A stretch of 7,044 bases of DNA, from the NCBI GenBank assembly GCA_027293245.1, contig JAPUFZ010000393.1, positions 1 to 7,044 of the forward strand, read 5' to 3'. The position numbers and the translations under genes were made by a program. This document shows positions 6,757 to 7,044 of this stretch, in pieces. How positions within the stretch are numbered: the stretch's first letter is position 1; the number at the start of each line of letters is the position of its first letter. The notes beneath the pieces were generated by a model. It worked only from the letters and a program-made list of their open reading frames with translations. It did no database searches and was not told where the DNA came from. Origin of the DNA: Gammaproteobacteria bacterium (lineage in GTDB: Bacteria; Pseudomonadota; Gammaproteobacteria; GCA-001735895).

Positions 6757-6981
6757 CTATTCATTCTCGGCGGTATCCTGGTCATGGGAAGCTGCTTGTT
6801 TGAGCCAGGAGTGAATAGATTCATAGGCAGCCAACATTGATTTGCCGACGTCGCCACTACCCGCACGAAGGGTCTGTAATCGTGTTTCAACCACCTCCTT
6901 ACTAAGCTCGATCGTTTCCTGAGCGACCAGGGGTAACGCAAGCAGTAAGCCGAATACGATCACTAGTGATTTAGTCGCCAT
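6757..6981 (-). pseudogene. 5' stump of an exported-protein gene, stop codon supplied by the mobile element
   Basis: The ATG at 6981 opens a 74-residue product. It has a convincing Sec signal peptide (K4, a hydrophobic core about 5-19, probable cleavage after LVA near 20), then a short hydrophilic, helix-prone stretch ending TAENE. The TAG stop (6759-6757) lies in the conserved end of the mobile-element remnant, so the natural C-terminus appears lost. The mature part (VETRLQTLRAG, then AAYESIHSWLKQA) recalls the start of periplasmic regions of large MscS/MscK-type mechanosensitive channels. That is a weak resemblance from memory and I give no symbol. Only a poor Shine-Dalgarno sequence precedes the ATG. 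The frame stays open for all 21 codons up to the window edge without another standard start, so the true start could lie beyond it. Alternatively this is a real small secreted protein. Confidence 0.45.
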
Positions 6982-7044
6982 TTGTCTGAGTACGTGCCGA
7001 TTTTTCGTAGAATAGGTGATCTCCTGTCCATAAATTGGATACTT

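Larger units (their letters stand above)
6510..6760 (-). mobile_element. decayed REP-associated (Y1/IS200-like) transposase element, internally deleted
   Basis: This roughly 250-nt stretch holds no intact gene. Its ends are inverted copies of AT(G/A)GGGTC: plus strand at 6516-6523 and 6531-6538, minus strand at 6760-6753. On the minus strand the right end reads GGGTCAGGTCTTTGATTT, a motif I recall from the flanks of REP-associated tyrosine transposase genes in many gammaproteobacteria; this is from memory and not searched. The interior encodes a frameshifted C-terminal transposase fragment in the same orientation. The catalytic N-terminal region (HUH and Tyr motifs) is absent, so the element cannot be autonomous. 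It lies flush between the PII stop and the end of a truncated ORF. Exact boundaries are uncertain by several bases. Confidence 0.65.

Noticed and set aside
6708..6941. 77-codon minus-strand frame overlapping the exported stump
   Set aside because: It is out of frame with the signal-peptide ORF and has a composition unlike a protein. It merely runs through the element end.

Overview
The window looks like part of a chromosome from a gammaproteobacterium with moderate GC content. This rests on the BarA/GacS-type tripartite sensor kinase, the CysM and RlmD protein sequences, and the acpS / barA / cysM / rlmD neighbourhood, which recalls the arrangement in Pseudomonas and relatives. I cannot name a genus.

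Layout. The left edge (1-251, +) is the 3' two thirds of acpS, the holo-ACP synthase gene. It converges on a complete barA/gacS-type hybrid histidine kinase gene (269-3007, -), leaving only 17 nt between the stop codons. A 106-nt divergent intergenic region (3008-3113) with a 13-nt perfect palindrome separates barA from a compact rightward cluster. That cluster is cysM (3114-3998), a DEDDy 3'-5' exonuclease gene overlapping it by ATGA (3995-4768), rlmD (4784-6124), and after 44 nt a PII signal-protein gene of the GlnK/GlnB family (6169-6507). cysM, the exonuclease gene and rlmD look co-transcribed. The PII gene has its own strong Shine-Dalgarno sequence and could be read through from rlmD or have its own start.

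The right end is accessory and decayed. From 6510 to about 6760 lies a short mobile-element remnant. On the minus strand it still encodes, across a frameshift, a recognisable C-terminal piece of a REP-associated (Y1/IS200-like) transposase. It is bounded by inverted GGGTC/GACCC ends, and the left end is duplicated as a 15-nt tandem repeat. The element abuts the PII stop codon on one side. On the other side it supplies the stop codon of a short leftward ORF (6757-6981, -) with a signal peptide, which I read as the 5' stump of a larger exported protein gene.

Functionally, the intact genes are housekeeping and regulatory: ACP activation, global regulation (BarA, normally acting on a UvrY/GacA response regulator not present here), cysteine synthesis, nucleic-acid processing, 23S rRNA methylation and nitrogen sensing. 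I see no convincing new multi-gene system. The most interesting material is the transposase relic and the gene it truncates, followed by the little-studied exonuclease coupled to cysM.
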